In this document: positions 17,776 through 27,331 of the stretch, in pieces
How the letters are laid out: each line of letters begins with the position of its first letter
Numbering within the stretch: the stretch's first letter is position 1
Assembly: GCA_902615325.1 (NCBI GenBank)
Contig: CACMOJ010000006.1
Location: 1 to 64,000 of the forward strand
Reading direction: 5' to 3'
Length of the DNA: 64,000 nucleotides
Origin: an uncultured SAR116 cluster alpha proteobacterium
GTDB lineage: Bacteria > Pseudomonadota > Alphaproteobacteria > Puniceispirillales > Marisalimonadaceae
Notes under the pieces: generated by a model
Told to the model about the DNA's origin: nothing
Database searches by the model: none
What the model saw: the letters and a program-made list of their open reading frames with translations, nothing else
Translations under genes and position numbers: made by a program

Positions 17776-18939
17776 TTATTTTAAGTTTTCCCTAACTAAA
17801 CACTCCCAATATTTAACACCAAAAGGCAAAAGTTTGTCATTAAAATCAAAATAAGGAGAATGTAATTTTTCAGAATTAATTCCTGCGCCTAACCATAAAT
17901 AAGCACCTGGTTTTTCTGTTAACATATAAGAAAAATCTTCAGAACCCATTGTAGGTGTACAATTTTCATCTATCATATCTTTTCCAAAATATTTTTCATA
18001 AATTTTATGGGCAAAAGATGCACTTTTTTCATCATTTACAGTTGGTGGATAGCCTGGAATAATTTTAAAATCAACTTTACAGTTATGAGAAATTGCAGTT
18101 TGTTCAACTAAACTTTTAATTTTTTTTAAAAGATTATTTCTATCATGCTCATTTGTAGATCTTAAAGTTCCTCCTAGATATGCATTTTCAGGTATAACAT
18201 TAAAGGCTGAACCACTATTAATTTTCGTAATTGATAGAACAGCATTTGAAAATGGATCTAATTGTCTTGACACAATAGTTTGAAGAGAAACAATTATAAA
18301 TCCTAGAGCAATGATTGGATCATTTGAAACATTTGGTTGAGCAGCATGACCGCCTTTTCCTAATATATTGATTTCAAATATATCACCACCAGCCATGGCA
18401 AACTGTTTATGTATTACAGCTTTTCCAAGTTCAACTCCTGGCCAATTATGTATTCCCCAAACGTTATCAATTTTAAACTTTTTGAATAATCCATCATTAA
18501 TCATAGACTTGGCTCCAGCTCTTCCTCCCTCCTCAGCTGGTTGAAAAATAAAATATACTTTTCCGCTAAAGTTTTTATCTTCAGATAATATTTTAGCAGC
18601 ACCTAAAAGCATTGTCACATGGCCGTCATGACCGCAAGCATGCATTTTACCTAAATTTTTCGATGAATAACTTAAATTTGTTCTTTCATCCATTGGCAAT
18701 GCATCCATATCAGCTCTTAACCCTATTGATTTACTTGATTTTTTTTTGCCTTCTAAAATACCAACTAATCCTGTTTTACCAATATTTTTAACAACTTTAA
18801 TTCCGAATTCCTTAAGTTTTTTTTCAATAAATTCCGCAGTTTTATACTCTTCATAAGCAATTTCTGGAAAAGAATGAATCGTTTGTCTCCACTTTTTCAT
18901 TGTTGGAATTAAATCTTGTATGTTTTTATTAAATTTCAT
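17776..18939 (-). CDS. M20 family amidohydrolase (hippurate hydrolase-like)
   Basis: RADMDALPMDE, MHACGHDGHVTMLLGAA, FIFQPAEEGGRAGAKSM, TMGSEDFSYML. Confidence 0.95.
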   Translation of the reverse strand: MKFNKNIQDLIPTMKKWRQTIHSFPEIAYEEYKTAEFIEKKLKEFGIKVVKNIGKTGLVGILEGKKKSSKSIGLRADMDALPMDERTNLSYSSKNLGKMHACGHDGHVTMLLGAAKILSEDKNFSGKVYFIFQPAEEGGRAGAKSMINDGLFKKFKIDNVWGIHNWPGVELGKAVIHKQFAMAGGDIFEINILGKGGHAAQPNVSNDPIIALGFIIVSLQTIVSRQLDPFSNAVLSITKINSGSAFNVIPENAYLGGTLRSTNEHDRNNLLKKIKSLVEQTAISHNCKVDFKIIPGYPPTVNDEKSASFAHKIYEKYFGKDMIDENCTPTMGSEDFSYMLTEKPGAYLWLGAGINSEKLHSPYFDFNDKLLPFGVKYWECLVRENLK

Positions 18940-18955
18940 TATAATTTACTCAATA

Positions 18956-19831
18956 ATGGTTTCAGCGTTTGATAATATATTAACAATTCTTGGGGAAGAA
19001 AACCAAACAATTCCTTTAATTTTTGATTCCCCGCATAGCGGGAACCTTTATCCGAAGGATTTTAAACATAATACAACATTTGAAAAATTAAGACAGGCAG
19101 AAGATAGTTATGTAGATGAACTCTACAACAAAGCCTCAGATATTGGTGCTATTTTATTAAAAGCAAATTTTCCTAGATCTTATATAGATCCAAATAGAGC
19201 GGAAACAGATTTTTCTTTAAGTGAGATTTCTGATTTTAATAAAGACATTTTAAATATAGATTTCCAACCAACAATCAAAACAAAATTAGGAATTGGTTTG
19301 ATTTGGCTTAAAGTACCACCTGATGGTGAAGATATGTATGCAAAAAAATTAACATATGATCAAGTTGCGAATCGGATCTTAAATTATCACAGACCATATC
19401 ATAAAAAACTTAAATTAATTTTGAAAAATACATATGATAAATATAAATGTTTTTTTCATATAAACTGTCATTCTATGCAAAATAATGCAAGTGCAATGTC
19501 TACTCAAGAAAAGGGGACACTTAGGCCAGACTTTGTTATAGGTGATAGAGATGGTACTTCTTGTAATAGAAAGTTTACAAATCTTGTTGTTAATATTCTT
19601 AAAGACTTAAATTATGATGTAGTTACAAATGATCCTTATAAAGGTATGGAGTTAGTTTCTGCTTATAGTAATCCAGCTCAAAATAAACATTCATTACAAA
19701 TTGAAGTTAATCGAGGGTTATATATGGATGAAAAAACTAGAATCAAAACGGATGGTTTTAATGTTTTAAAAGAACATTTGTCGTTGATGACTAGAGAGAT
19801 AAAACTGTTTGTAGAAAAGGAATTAAGATGA
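18956..19831 (+). CDS. N-formylglutamate amidohydrolase family protein
   Basis: IFDSPHSGNLYP, EDSYVDELY, HINCHSMQN, LQIEVNRGLYMDE; start set at internal Met (MVSAFDN). Confidence 0.85.
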   Translation: MVSAFDNILTILGEENQTIPLIFDSPHSGNLYPKDFKHNTTFEKLRQAEDSYVDELYNKASDIGAILLKANFPRSYIDPNRAETDFSLSEISDFNKDILNIDFQPTIKTKLGIGLIWLKVPPDGEDMYAKKLTYDQVANRILNYHRPYHKKLKLILKNTYDKYKCFFHINCHSMQNNASAMSTQEKGTLRPDFVIGDRDGTSCNRKFTNLVVNILKDLNYDVVTNDPYKGMELVSAYSNPAQNKHSLQIEVNRGLYMDEKTRIKTDGFNVLKEHLSLMTREIKLFVEKELR

Positions 19832-20808
19832 ATGACCCTAGATTAAATTATGCAAATGAGTACCCAGTAGAAATTTTACCTCCTGACATATCTGGATATA
19901 AAAAAACTAACACAGGTGTAGATTATATTTTAACTTTAGATAGTGGGTTTCCAGGACCTCATGTTTTAGTAACTGCTGTTGTTCATGGTAACGAGCCTTG
20001 TGGGGCAATTGCTATAGATTGGTATTTAAAAAATAATTTTAGACCTAAAGAAGGTAAACTGACATTTGGATTTATGAATATAGAAGCATATTTAGCTTTT
20101 GATCCAGAAAATCCTAATAGAACTAGATGGGTAGATGAAGATTTTAACAGACTTTGGGCTCCTGGAGTTTTAGAAGAAAAAAATGGAAGTAAAACCTACG
20201 AATTTTTTAGAGCTAATGAAGTAAAACACATAATTTCTGATGCCGATTTTCTTTTGGATATTCATTCAATGCAAAAACCATGTGTGCCTCTTATGATGGC
20301 TGGTATGTTGGATAAAGGTATAACATTAGCTAAAAATTTAAATTATGAAATTAAAATTATTACGGATTCAGGGCATAAAGAGGGTATGAGGATGAGAGAT
20401 TATGGTGATTTCTCAAATCCAGAAAGCCAAAAAAATGCTCTCTTAGTTGAATGTGGGCAACACTGGGAGAAATCATCTGAAGATGTGGCTATTGAGACAT
20501 TGATAAAGTTTCTTAGACATACTGGAGTCATGGATAATAATTTTGGAGAAGATATCATATCAAATGAAATTGTTTCATCAAATCAAATTGAAGTCTTCAA
20601 AGTTGGTGAAATTGTTACAATTAAAACAAACAATTTTAAGTTTGAAAAAAATTGGCAAGGCTTCGATAAACTTACCAAAGGTTCAGTTATCGGAAAGGAT
20701 GGAGACGAAATCATATATGCTCCTTTTGATGAAACTATATTGATAATGCCTACGAAAAGATTATTCCCTGGTAAAACAGCAGTTAGACTTGCTTACAATG
20801 TAAATTAG
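19828..20808 (+). CDS. Succinylglutamate desuccinylase/aspartoacylase family protein
   Basis: VLVTAVVHGNEPCGAIA, DEDFNRLW, LLDIHSM, VECGQHWE. Confidence 0.85.
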   Translation: MNDPRLNYANEYPVEILPPDISGYKKTNTGVDYILTLDSGFPGPHVLVTAVVHGNEPCGAIAIDWYLKNNFRPKEGKLTFGFMNIEAYLAFDPENPNRTRWVDEDFNRLWAPGVLEEKNGSKTYEFFRANEVKHIISDADFLLDIHSMQKPCVPLMMAGMLDKGITLAKNLNYEIKIITDSGHKEGMRMRDYGDFSNPESQKNALLVECGQHWEKSSEDVAIETLIKFLRHTGVMDNNFGEDIISNEIVSSNQIEVFKVGEIVTIKTNNFKFEKNWQGFDKLTKGSVIGKDGDEIIYAPFDETILIMPTKRLFPGKTAVRLAYNVN

Positions 20809-20823
20809 ATTTATGTAGAGAAA

Positions 20824-21702
20824 TTATTGAAGTCTAGGGTTAAACATGTCCCTTAAATGATCTCCAACTAAGTTTATAGATGCTACGGTTATTAAAAGAG
20901 CTATACCTGGAAATATACTAATCCAAAAATCACCGCTATACATATATTCAAATCCATTACCAATAAGTAATCCTAAAGAAGGCTCTGTTATTGGTAATCC
21001 TAAACCTAAAAAACTTAATGTCGCTTCTAGTGAAATTGCATGCGCTGTTTGTAATGTGCCAACTACAATTAATGGAGCAAGACAATTTGGTAAAATATGT
21101 TTAAACATTATCCTAGTATTGCTAAAGGCCAAACATCTTGCAGAGTCGATATATTCTTTGTTAATTTCTACAAGTGCTGAAGCTCTTGCAGTTCTCGCAT
21201 AATATGCCCATTGAACTAATATTAAAGCGATTATTGTTTTTTCAACTCCTTTTCCAAATGCTGCCAATATTATCAAAGCAACTAATATTGATGGGAAGCT
21301 AAGTTGAATATCAACAATTCTCATAATTATGGTTTCATATTTTCCTCTAAAAAAAGCTGCAGAAATTCCAAATATTGAACCTATAATTAATGCAAATACT
21401 CCAGACAGAACTCCAACTCCTAAACTTACTCTTAAACCATAAAATATTGCTGAAAGCATGTCTCTACCAGCTCCATCTGTTCCAAGGACATATAAATTAC
21501 CAGCAAAATCTTCAGACATTGGTGGCATTCTACTATTCATTATACTTACACTATTCAAATCATATGGATCCGTTGGTGATACTAGTGGTGCAAAAATAGC
21601 TACGAATAATATAGAAAGAAAAATAAAAAGGGCAAATACAGCAATTTTGTTAACAGAAAAATCTCTCCAAAAATTTTTAAAGTTCTGGTCTCTACTGCTC
21701 AT
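20824..21702 (-). CDS. Dipeptide/oligopeptide-type ABC transporter permease (DppC-like)
   Basis: 292 aa, YIDSARCLAFSNTRIMFKHILPNCLAPLIV. Confidence 0.93.
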   Translation of the reverse strand: MSSRDQNFKNFWRDFSVNKIAVFALFIFLSILFVAIFAPLVSPTDPYDLNSVSIMNSRMPPMSEDFAGNLYVLGTDGAGRDMLSAIFYGLRVSLGVGVLSGVFALIIGSIFGISAAFFRGKYETIIMRIVDIQLSFPSILVALIILAAFGKGVEKTIIALILVQWAYYARTARASALVEINKEYIDSARCLAFSNTRIMFKHILPNCLAPLIVVGTLQTAHAISLEATLSFLGLGLPITEPSLGLLIGNGFEYMYSGDFWISIFPGIALLITVASINLVGDHLRDMFNPRLQ

Positions 21703-22676
21703 TGATTCATTCCTTTTAATCTGACTCTGGGGTCAAGAAAAGTGTATAGAATATCAACGGCAAGGTTCAAAAACACAAAAAATGTAACTATTATCATTAG
21801 ATAAGCAACAATCACTGGTCTATCTAAATTATATATAGAATCGATAATTAATTTACCCATTCCTGGCCACGCAAATACAGTTTCAGTAACTGTTGAAAAA
21901 GCTATTAAAGAGCCAAATTCAAGACCTATAACTGTAACTATAGGTATTAAAATATTTTTTAAAATGTGAACTAAAACTATTCGCTTTTCAGATAAACCTT
22001 TCGCTCTAGCAAAAGTTATATAATCTTGTAAGATTATTTCCCTTGTTCCAGCTCTAGTAAGTCTGATAACCGATGAAATCTTAAATAATGCTAAATTTAA
22101 AGCAGGAAGAAAAACATGAGATAGGCCATTCAGCGTGAATAGAGAACTCTCTATACCTAAAAAAGATCCAATTTCTCCTCTTCCTGTAGAGGGTAACCAC
22201 CCTAAATATACAGCAAAAAACATTATGAAAATAATACCTACCCAAAATGTAGGCATTGAAAACCCTAAAATTGATCCAGCCATAATAGTTTTACTAGCTT
22301 TACTATTAGGTTTATAGCCAGCGTAAATACCAAGAGGAATAGCAATAATTAAGGAGATAAAAAGAGAAAACAAAGCAAGTTCAAGTGTGGCTGGCATTCT
22401 CTGTAATATTAATTTTAGTGCTGGTTCATTATAAATAAAAGAACTTCCTAAATCGCCTTTAAGTGCATTTGTTAGAAAATACCAATATTGTTCACTTACT
22501 GGCTTATCTAAACCAAGTTCTCTAATCACGCGTTCAACTTCAGCTTGATCTGCCTCAGGATTTATTAACATTTCAACAGGGTCGCCAACTAAATTAACGC
22601 CAACAAAAACTAATATGGACATTATAAAGAGTACTAAGAAACTCTGTCCAAATCTTTTTAAGATATATTCTAACAT
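21699..22676 (-). CDS. Dipeptide/oligopeptide-type ABC transporter permease (DppB-like)
   Basis: 325 aa, YITFARAKGLSEKRIVLVHILKNILIPIVT, C-term FLDPRVRLK. Confidence 0.93.
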   Translation of the reverse strand: MLEYILKRFGQSFLVLFIMSILVFVGVNLVGDPVEMLINPEADQAEVERVIRELGLDKPVSEQYWYFLTNALKGDLGSSFIYNEPALKLILQRMPATLELALFSLFISLIIAIPLGIYAGYKPNSKASKTIMAGSILGFSMPTFWVGIIFIMFFAVYLGWLPSTGRGEIGSFLGIESSLFTLNGLSHVFLPALNLALFKISSVIRLTRAGTREIILQDYITFARAKGLSEKRIVLVHILKNILIPIVTVIGLEFGSLIAFSTVTETVFAWPGMGKLIIDSIYNLDRPVIVAYLMIIVTFFVFLNLAVDILYTFLDPRVRLKGMNQ

Positions 22677-22696
22677 ATGAAAATATTTTATTTATA

Positions 22697-22730
22697 CATT
22701 AAACCCAGAAAAAAAATTCTGGGTTTAATG
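22697..22730 (-). terminator. Intercistronic hairpin between dppA-like and dppB-like genes
   Basis: Perfect 14-bp arms CATTAAACCCAGAA / TTCTGGGTTTAATG with 6-nt A loop. Confidence 0.65.
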
Positions 22731-22745
22731 TTATTTGAAATTAAA

Positions 22746-24335
22746 CTATTTACAATTTAGGTAAGTTGCAATAGTTCTTTCATCAGTTCTAGGTGTATAA
22801 GAGCATGTAGATTTTGCTGCCCAGGTATTCATTTGATAATGAACTGGTATCACACCATAATTTTTGCCTACAGCTATCTCAGTAGCCTTCGCAAGAAGCT
22901 TTCCTCGAGCATCAGAATCAACTGTTGCTAGAGCTTCTTGTATAATTTTGTCTACAGAGGGGTCAGAGTGTCTACCTCTATTAGCTCTACCCATTCCTAT
23001 AGATTTGTCGTATGTGTGTAACAAAGCTCTTAAAGGTGAAGAGGCTTCTCCAGAACCAGCTCCCCATCCAAGAACCATGAAACTAAATTCAGGACTCTTA
23101 TTTGGACCACCTCTAGAAGCTCTTTTGAAATAAACAGCTTTTGGCATAGTTTCAACTTTAGCTTTAATTCCAATTCTTGAGAACATCTGTGCTAAAGCTT
23201 CAGCAATTTTAGCATCATTTATGTATCTATCATTTGGACCATGAATTGTCATTTCAAATCCTTTTTCATACCCAGCCTCAGCCATTAGTTTTTTTGCTGT
23301 TTCAGGATCATATGGGTCTGGTTTCATATTTGGAGACACACCATGGAAACCTTTTGGAAGAAGTTGACCAGCTTTCACAGCGATATTTTCCATTACTTTA
23401 GATACCATTGCGTCACGATTTATTGCCAAAGATATAGCTTTTCTTACTCTAACATCCATTAAAGGATTTTTGATTTTTCCACCTCCAATAGCTTTTATAT
23501 GGGGAGAGTTTTCTCTAAATTGATCCATATGCAAATATATTACGCGATTAGATGCTCCACTATTGATTGATAAAGTTGGATTTGTTTTAAGTTTTGCAAC
23601 ATTTAAAGGTGGAACATTATCAATAAAATCAACATCTTTTGCGAGGAGCGCAGCAATTCGCGCAGGACCAGATTTAATCGGCTTAAACAGTACATTTTTA
23701 TATTTTGGTTTACCTGTTCCAGCACCATGATAATTTTCATTAGCCTTTAATTCAATTCTATCACCTGGAACCCATTTTACAAATTTATAAGGGCCAGTTC
23801 CAATTGCAGCTTTTCCACTATTGTAATCAGCTGTAGTAGCACCTTCTCCATACTTTTTTGAAATAATTTTAACCGTCATAATGTCATTAGGCATTAATGG
23901 ATACGGTTTTTTTGTTTTAATATGAATTGTATGACTATCTATTTTAATAAAAGTTTTACCTTTTAGATATGTTCCAAAACCAGATGGTGATTTAGGAACG
24001 TTTGGAGCTCTTTGAGCAGTAAACATTACATCATCTGCAGTAAAATCACTGCCATCATGCCATTTTACACCTTTTCTCAGTTTAAACTCCCATGTTGTGT
24101 CATCGATGGGTTTCCAAGATGTAGCTAGGTCAGGATAATGTTGCTGATTCTCATCACTTCCTACAAGAGTTCCGAAAATGTGAGTTGCAAATGCATTATT
24201 AGGACCTAAATTGTGATAATGAGGGTCAATAGAACTTGGTTCTGATTTCAAACCTACTGTAAGATCTTTTGCAAATGATAAATTAGATAATAAAATACTT
24301 ACAAATAGAACTAAAAAAGTTTTAATTAATCTCAT
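22746..24335 (-). CDS. Peptide-type ABC transporter substrate-binding protein (family 5, DppA-like)
   Basis: 529 aa, signal peptide, WEFKLRKGVKWHDGSDFTADDVMFT. Confidence 0.95.
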   Translation of the reverse strand: MRLIKTFLVLFVSILLSNLSFAKDLTVGLKSEPSSIDPHYHNLGPNNAFATHIFGTLVGSDENQQHYPDLATSWKPIDDTTWEFKLRKGVKWHDGSDFTADDVMFTAQRAPNVPKSPSGFGTYLKGKTFIKIDSHTIHIKTKKPYPLMPNDIMTVKIISKKYGEGATTADYNSGKAAIGTGPYKFVKWVPGDRIELKANENYHGAGTGKPKYKNVLFKPIKSGPARIAALLAKDVDFIDNVPPLNVAKLKTNPTLSINSGASNRVIYLHMDQFRENSPHIKAIGGGKIKNPLMDVRVRKAISLAINRDAMVSKVMENIAVKAGQLLPKGFHGVSPNMKPDPYDPETAKKLMAEAGYEKGFEMTIHGPNDRYINDAKIAEALAQMFSRIGIKAKVETMPKAVYFKRASRGGPNKSPEFSFMVLGWGAGSGEASSPLRALLHTYDKSIGMGRANRGRHSDPSVDKIIQEALATVDSDARGKLLAKATEIAVGKNYGVIPVHYQMNTWAAKSTCSYTPRTDERTIATYLNCK

Positions 24336-24446
24336 AATTATCTCCTTTAATAACTAAAATAATAACTATCAAAAACAGTGAATGAAATTAAGTAAAGAGT
24401 CAATTTAATCTATTTAAATTTTTTTTTTGATGTTATCTTTGTTCGT

Positions 24447-25274
24447 ATGTCACTGTCAATTATTGATGAACTTCCAAAAAATGAAATTTATAATGATAGA
24501 ATTTCTGGTTTAAGATTATCATATAGATATGTTAAATATAAAAATAAAAAAACTATAGTTTTTTTGCATGGATACAATGGAAATAGCAAAAGTTGGGCGT
24601 ATCAATTTAAATTTTTTAAACATAATTATTCATTGATTTCATTTGATTTTCCTGGATTTGGTGAATCTGATAATATGAAAGATCCAGATATGTTTAAAGT
24701 GTCTAATTTGATAATCCGTGCATTAGAAAATTTAAAAATTAAAAAATATTATATAATTGGGCATTCAATGGGAGGCATGCTAGCTCAAATATTAAGTACA
24801 AATAACAATTCATCGGTCATTAAAATGGTACTCTCATGCACTCATAAAGGGTACTCCATGAAATACAAGAAACCCCTTAGAGAACCATACAATAAAAGAC
24901 TTCAGGAAAGACACAAACTTTCTGATGTGGAATATGGAAAATTAAGAATATCTAAAATGCTACCAGGATTTCAAGATAAGAAAATTTTTGATTTTTTATG
25001 TTTAATTAGTCAAGAAACTTCAAGTGAAGCAATTGTTTGTGGTGGTTCTTCCATGCAAATATTAGATACTACTGATGTGTTACCAAAAATTAAAGTTCCA
25101 TGTTTAATTTTAACCGGTTCAGAAGATATTGTAGTTTCTAGGGAGAAGTCATTATTTCTATACGATAAAATAAAAAATGCTCTCCATATTGAAATTAAAG
25201 GTGTTGGGCATGCTCCTTATTGTGAAAATGCACTGGAGTTTAATGAAAAAATTAGTTCATTTTTATCAACTTAA
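24447..25274 (+). CDS. Alpha/beta hydrolase
   Basis: VFLHGYNGNSKSW, IGHSMGGMLAQ, GVGHAPYCE. Confidence 0.9.
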   Translation: MSLSIIDELPKNEIYNDRISGLRLSYRYVKYKNKKTIVFLHGYNGNSKSWAYQFKFFKHNYSLISFDFPGFGESDNMKDPDMFKVSNLIIRALENLKIKKYYIIGHSMGGMLAQILSTNNNSSVIKMVLSCTHKGYSMKYKKPLREPYNKRLQERHKLSDVEYGKLRISKMLPGFQDKKIFDFLCLISQETSSEAIVCGGSSMQILDTTDVLPKIKVPCLILTGSEDIVVSREKSLFLYDKIKNALHIEIKGVGHAPYCENALEFNEKISSFLST

Positions 25275-26494
25275 TGACAGCTTTATCTTATAAACCATTT
25301 GCAATTTATTTTGTCAGCAATTCTCTATCATTACTTGGTCTATGGATGCAAAAAGTAAGTATAGGCTGGCTAGCATGGAATTTAACCGAATCAACATTTT
25401 GGACAAGCTTTGTTGCATTATCTCTAATGGCACCTGCTGGCATTTTAGGTCCTTTTTTTGGAGTTTGGGCTGAAAAATGGGATATGAGAAAGGCAACAAT
25501 TATTTTAAAATTCTCAATGTTTTTTATTTCAATTGTGATTTTTTATTTACAATTTATTCAAGCTCATTCAATTTTTTCACTAGCTGTTTTAACCTTAACA
25601 TATGGTATTTTAAGTGCTATATATCATCCTGTTAGATTAGTTTTTGTCTCAATAGTAGTAAAAAAATCTTTCTTAGGAAGCGCAATAGGTTTAAATTCGG
25701 CTTCATTTAACGCCTCGAGGGTAATAGGACCAGCTATTGCTGGTTTTCTTATGTTATATTTTGATTTACGATTAACATTTCTGGTCTCAGCTTTGTTATA
25801 TTTACCAATAATATTAATACTGTTTTTTATACCATTGGAAAAACGAGATACTAATTCTTTTAGAAAAGAGACTTTTAAAAAGGATTTTTTTGGAGGTTTA
25901 CGATATTCTTTAAAAAACAAAATTATAAAAATAAATTTATACATAGTTTTCATCAATGCATTATTTGTTAGAGGAGTCTTAGAAATCCAACCAACTATTG
26001 CAGGTGAAATTTTATCTGGAAGTAGTACAAGTTTATCATTAATTACTGCATCTGCAGGAATTGGAGCGTTACTTGCTTCTATTTTCCTTGGCTCTAGTAA
26101 ATATTTACAAAATAATTTATCTAAAATATTTTTACCTATGATAATTTTTGGATTTTTATCTTCTCTATTCATTGGAATATTTAATGATATAGAAATCATT
26201 ATTTTATTATTTTTATTTTTAGGTTTTTCTACAACTTTGATAGGAATTGGAACACAAACATTAATTCAATTGGAAGTTTCAGAACAATTTAGGGCTCGTG
26301 TACTGACATGGTGGTCAACAATTTCATTTGGATCTTTATCTATTGGTGGTATTTTGATTGGTTTGTTTGGTGAAATAATTCCATTAGAACTGGTTTTAAT
26401 TATAACTCCAATTGTAGGGTATTTATCATATATTTATTTTCTTAGAAGATTTAATGGATCTTTTAGTCTCTCTTCGAAAAATGTAAATGCCTGA
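25274..26494 (+). CDS. MFS transporter (EntS-like)
   Basis: 406 aa, about 12 TM, FNASRVIGPAIAGFLM. Confidence 0.9.
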   Translation: MTALSYKPFAIYFVSNSLSLLGLWMQKVSIGWLAWNLTESTFWTSFVALSLMAPAGILGPFFGVWAEKWDMRKATIILKFSMFFISIVIFYLQFIQAHSIFSLAVLTLTYGILSAIYHPVRLVFVSIVVKKSFLGSAIGLNSASFNASRVIGPAIAGFLMLYFDLRLTFLVSALLYLPIILILFFIPLEKRDTNSFRKETFKKDFFGGLRYSLKNKIIKINLYIVFINALFVRGVLEIQPTIAGEILSGSSTSLSLITASAGIGALLASIFLGSSKYLQNNLSKIFLPMIIFGFLSSLFIGIFNDIEIIILLFLFLGFSTTLIGIGTQTLIQLEVSEQFRARVLTWWSTISFGSLSIGGILIGLFGEIIPLELVLIITPIVGYLSYIYFLRRFNGSFSLSSKNVNA

Positions 26495-27331
26495 TATTGT
26501 AATAATAATTCCTCCAATAATTGTATTGGTCAATGGATAAATATTCCAAATCGCTAAATCAATAATTATTGCCCAAATAATACCTGTATAATTATAAGGG
26601 CTTACGATTGAAGCTTCTGCCTTTTGCAAAGCAAAGGTCATTAAACTTTGAGTTATAAAAGCGCATACACCTAATAAAATTAGCAATATATAAACATCTA
26701 AAGTTGGATCTTTCCATACATAGGGTTGAAAAAAAGAGGTGGTTATTACACTTACTAACATAAAATAAAATACTGTTTTAAATGGATTTTCAGTTTCTCC
26801 AAGTATTCGCAAAAAGATAATTGTTGTCGACCACATTAATGTAGCTATTAATGCTGTAATTGAAGCTATTTCTATATTAGTCGAAGGATCTAATGCAATC
26901 ACAACACCAGTAAATCCAAAAATTATAGCAGTCCATCTTCTCCAACCAATTATTTCATTTAAAAAAATTATAGCAAGAATTGAACTGAAAATAGGAACAG
27001 CCATTGAGATAACTGTGACATCTGCAATGGGTAATCTTTGAAAAGAATAAAAAAAGAAAATATTTCCAATTACTCCAGCAATTGATCTAAAAAAATGAAG
27101 AAATGGTTTTTTTGTATAAAGGAATTTTATTCCCCCTAATTTATTAATTATAGGTAATAATAAGATTATGACTATTATTCCCCTAATAAACGCAATTTGT
27201 ATTGGGTTATACTCTGGCCCAATCAACTTTGCAATTGCACTCATTAAGGTAACACTTACAACAGCAATTATCATTGCGCAAATAGCAATAAAATTATTTG
27301 AAAAACTTATTTTCAAGATTTTAGTTTTCAA
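26426..27331 (-). CDS. EamA/DMT-family transporter
   Basis: 301 aa, duplicated EamA helices. Confidence 0.9.
   Translation of the reverse strand: MKTKILKISFSNNFIAICAMIIAVVSVTLMSAIAKLIGPEYNPIQIAFIRGIIVIILLLPIINKLGGIKFLYTKKPFLHFFRSIAGVIGNIFFFYSFQRLPIADVTVISMAVPIFSSILAIIFLNEIIGWRRWTAIIFGFTGVVIALDPSTNIEIASITALIATLMWSTTIIFLRILGETENPFKTVFYFMLVSVITTSFFQPYVWKDPTLDVYILLILLGVCAFITQSLMTFALQKAEASIVSPYNYTGIIWAIIIDLAIWNIYPLTNTIIGGIIITISGIYIFRRETKRSIKSSKKINI

Noticed and set aside
25624-26199. 191-aa minus-strand ORF
   Set aside because: Fully antisense to the MFS transporter gene; no recognisable family; typical shadow ORF
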